NCBI GenBank assembly: GCA_030867875.1
Contig: JAOWCC010000577.1
Span: forward strand, 150,590,344-150,654,343
Direction: 5' to 3'
Source of the DNA: Actinernus sp. WN-2022
Taxonomy: Eukaryota; Cnidaria; Anthozoa; Actiniaria; Actinernidae
Length of the DNA: 64,000 bases
The notes under the pieces are model-generated. The model made no database searches and was not told the origin of the DNA. It saw only the letters and a program-made list of their open reading frames with translations. Positions 63,629-64,000 of the stretch are shown piece after piece; position 1 is the stretch's first letter; the number at the start of each line of letters is the position of its first letter. A program made the position numbers and the translations under genes.

Positions 63629-64000
63629 ATAATGAATGAATAAACCTTTATTTAAGCAGGGTAGTCCCTTCAGTTACAAAAATGTGACTGCTATCAATAG
63701 GAGCCCTGACAATTAAATTATAACAATTAAACTATTAATAACTATTATAACTGTTATTAAAAAACTTAATTTACAAATATAATTGATCTACATAGAAAAC
63801 TAACAATAGTTAAAACTACCAATAGATTGTAAAACTATTGTGATTTCAATCTATTAAAAATGATGCATCCGTTATAATAAAAAGAGCGTTTAGCAACTTC
63901 AGTGCGCACCTTAGGTAAATGTAATAGATTACTTTGTCTAGTTGTACGGCCGGTGACGTCTCTATTAAAACTAAAATAATTCTTAAAAAACTGTGGGCAG
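63629..64000 (-). mobile_element. LINE 3' end, antisense, cut by the window edge
   Basis: On the minus strand the last frame, ending at a TAG (63834-63836), reads VTGRTTRQSNLLHLPKVRTE and AKRSFYYNGCIIFN, the C-terminal end of a CR1/Rex-like LINE polymerase. The 3' UTR ends near 63629 in a TTCATTCATTATTCAT tail. The rest of the element lies beyond position 64000. It is in the NME intron after exon 5. Confidence 0.75.

Noticed and set aside
1..64000. tRNA, rRNA or CRISPR features
   Set aside because: No tRNA with both promoter boxes and a cloverleaf, no rRNA segment and no CRISPR-type array was seen. The regular repeats are minisatellites without spacers, and the only tRNA-like trace is the SINE fragment near 17370.

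Overview
This is a 64 kb stretch of an AT-rich animal nuclear genome. Genes are spliced with GT-AG introns, and the space between them is full of LINE fragments, TIR/MITE elements, foldback repeats and minisatellites. The two host genes I can name are animal genes. AP2S1 (clathrin adaptor sigma-2, minus strand, 11610-18168) is complete in five coding exons. An NME8/NME9-type thioredoxin-NDP kinase gene (plus strand, from 37891 to beyond the right edge) has five coding exons in the window. Repeat style and composition suggest an early-branching metazoan such as a cnidarian or sponge, but the species cannot be fixed from this window.

Layout: 1925-5590 holds the last three coding exons of an unrecognised plus-strand gene. 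Region 5.6-11.6 kb is non-coding with short repeats. AP2S1 follows, its introns filled by a HIRAN-bearing TIR element, a TTAA-flanked piggyBac-like element, a LINE 3' end, an eight-unit 58-bp minisatellite and a SINE scrap. From 18 to 37 kb there is mostly repeat DNA: an antisense LINE reverse transcriptase at 20.5-22.3 kb, two copies of a 0.65 kb TIR element, several large palindromes, a foldback cluster at 34.4-36.0 kb and two candidate first exons at 25550 and 29749. The NME gene begins at 37891.

The main feature is a complete 15.9 kb Polinton/Maverick (an endogenous, virus-like self-synthesising element) at 43346-59235, lying in intron 2 of the NME gene. It is flanked by a 5-bp duplication (GAGAG), and the host reading frame resumes exactly at 62418. 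It has ~312-bp terminal inverted repeats, and the outer 133 bp of each is itself a palindrome. Its 13 tightly packed genes are a putative ssDNA-binding protein, a Cys-rich protein, a TFIIB-like factor, two membrane-associated proteins, a putative penton protein, a large unassigned 603-aa protein, the major capsid protein, the A32-type packaging ATPase, four small proteins, a DD35E integrase and protein-primed DNA polymerase B (the four small proteins include one soluble and three with membrane segments). All reading frames are open. The main anomaly is that the major capsid gene has no in-frame ATG. I saw no adenain-type protease.

How it may work together (inference): POLB primes replication at the TIRs, the integrase inserts the copy, and the capsid proteins with the ATPase build and fill particles. 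The TIRs carry identical outward-in promoters that start the first gene and POLB. Related TATAGTT-type boxes sit immediately before several other start codons, three conserved long hairpins end transcription units, and the element encodes its own TFIIB-like protein. Together these suggest a partly self-contained transcription programme.
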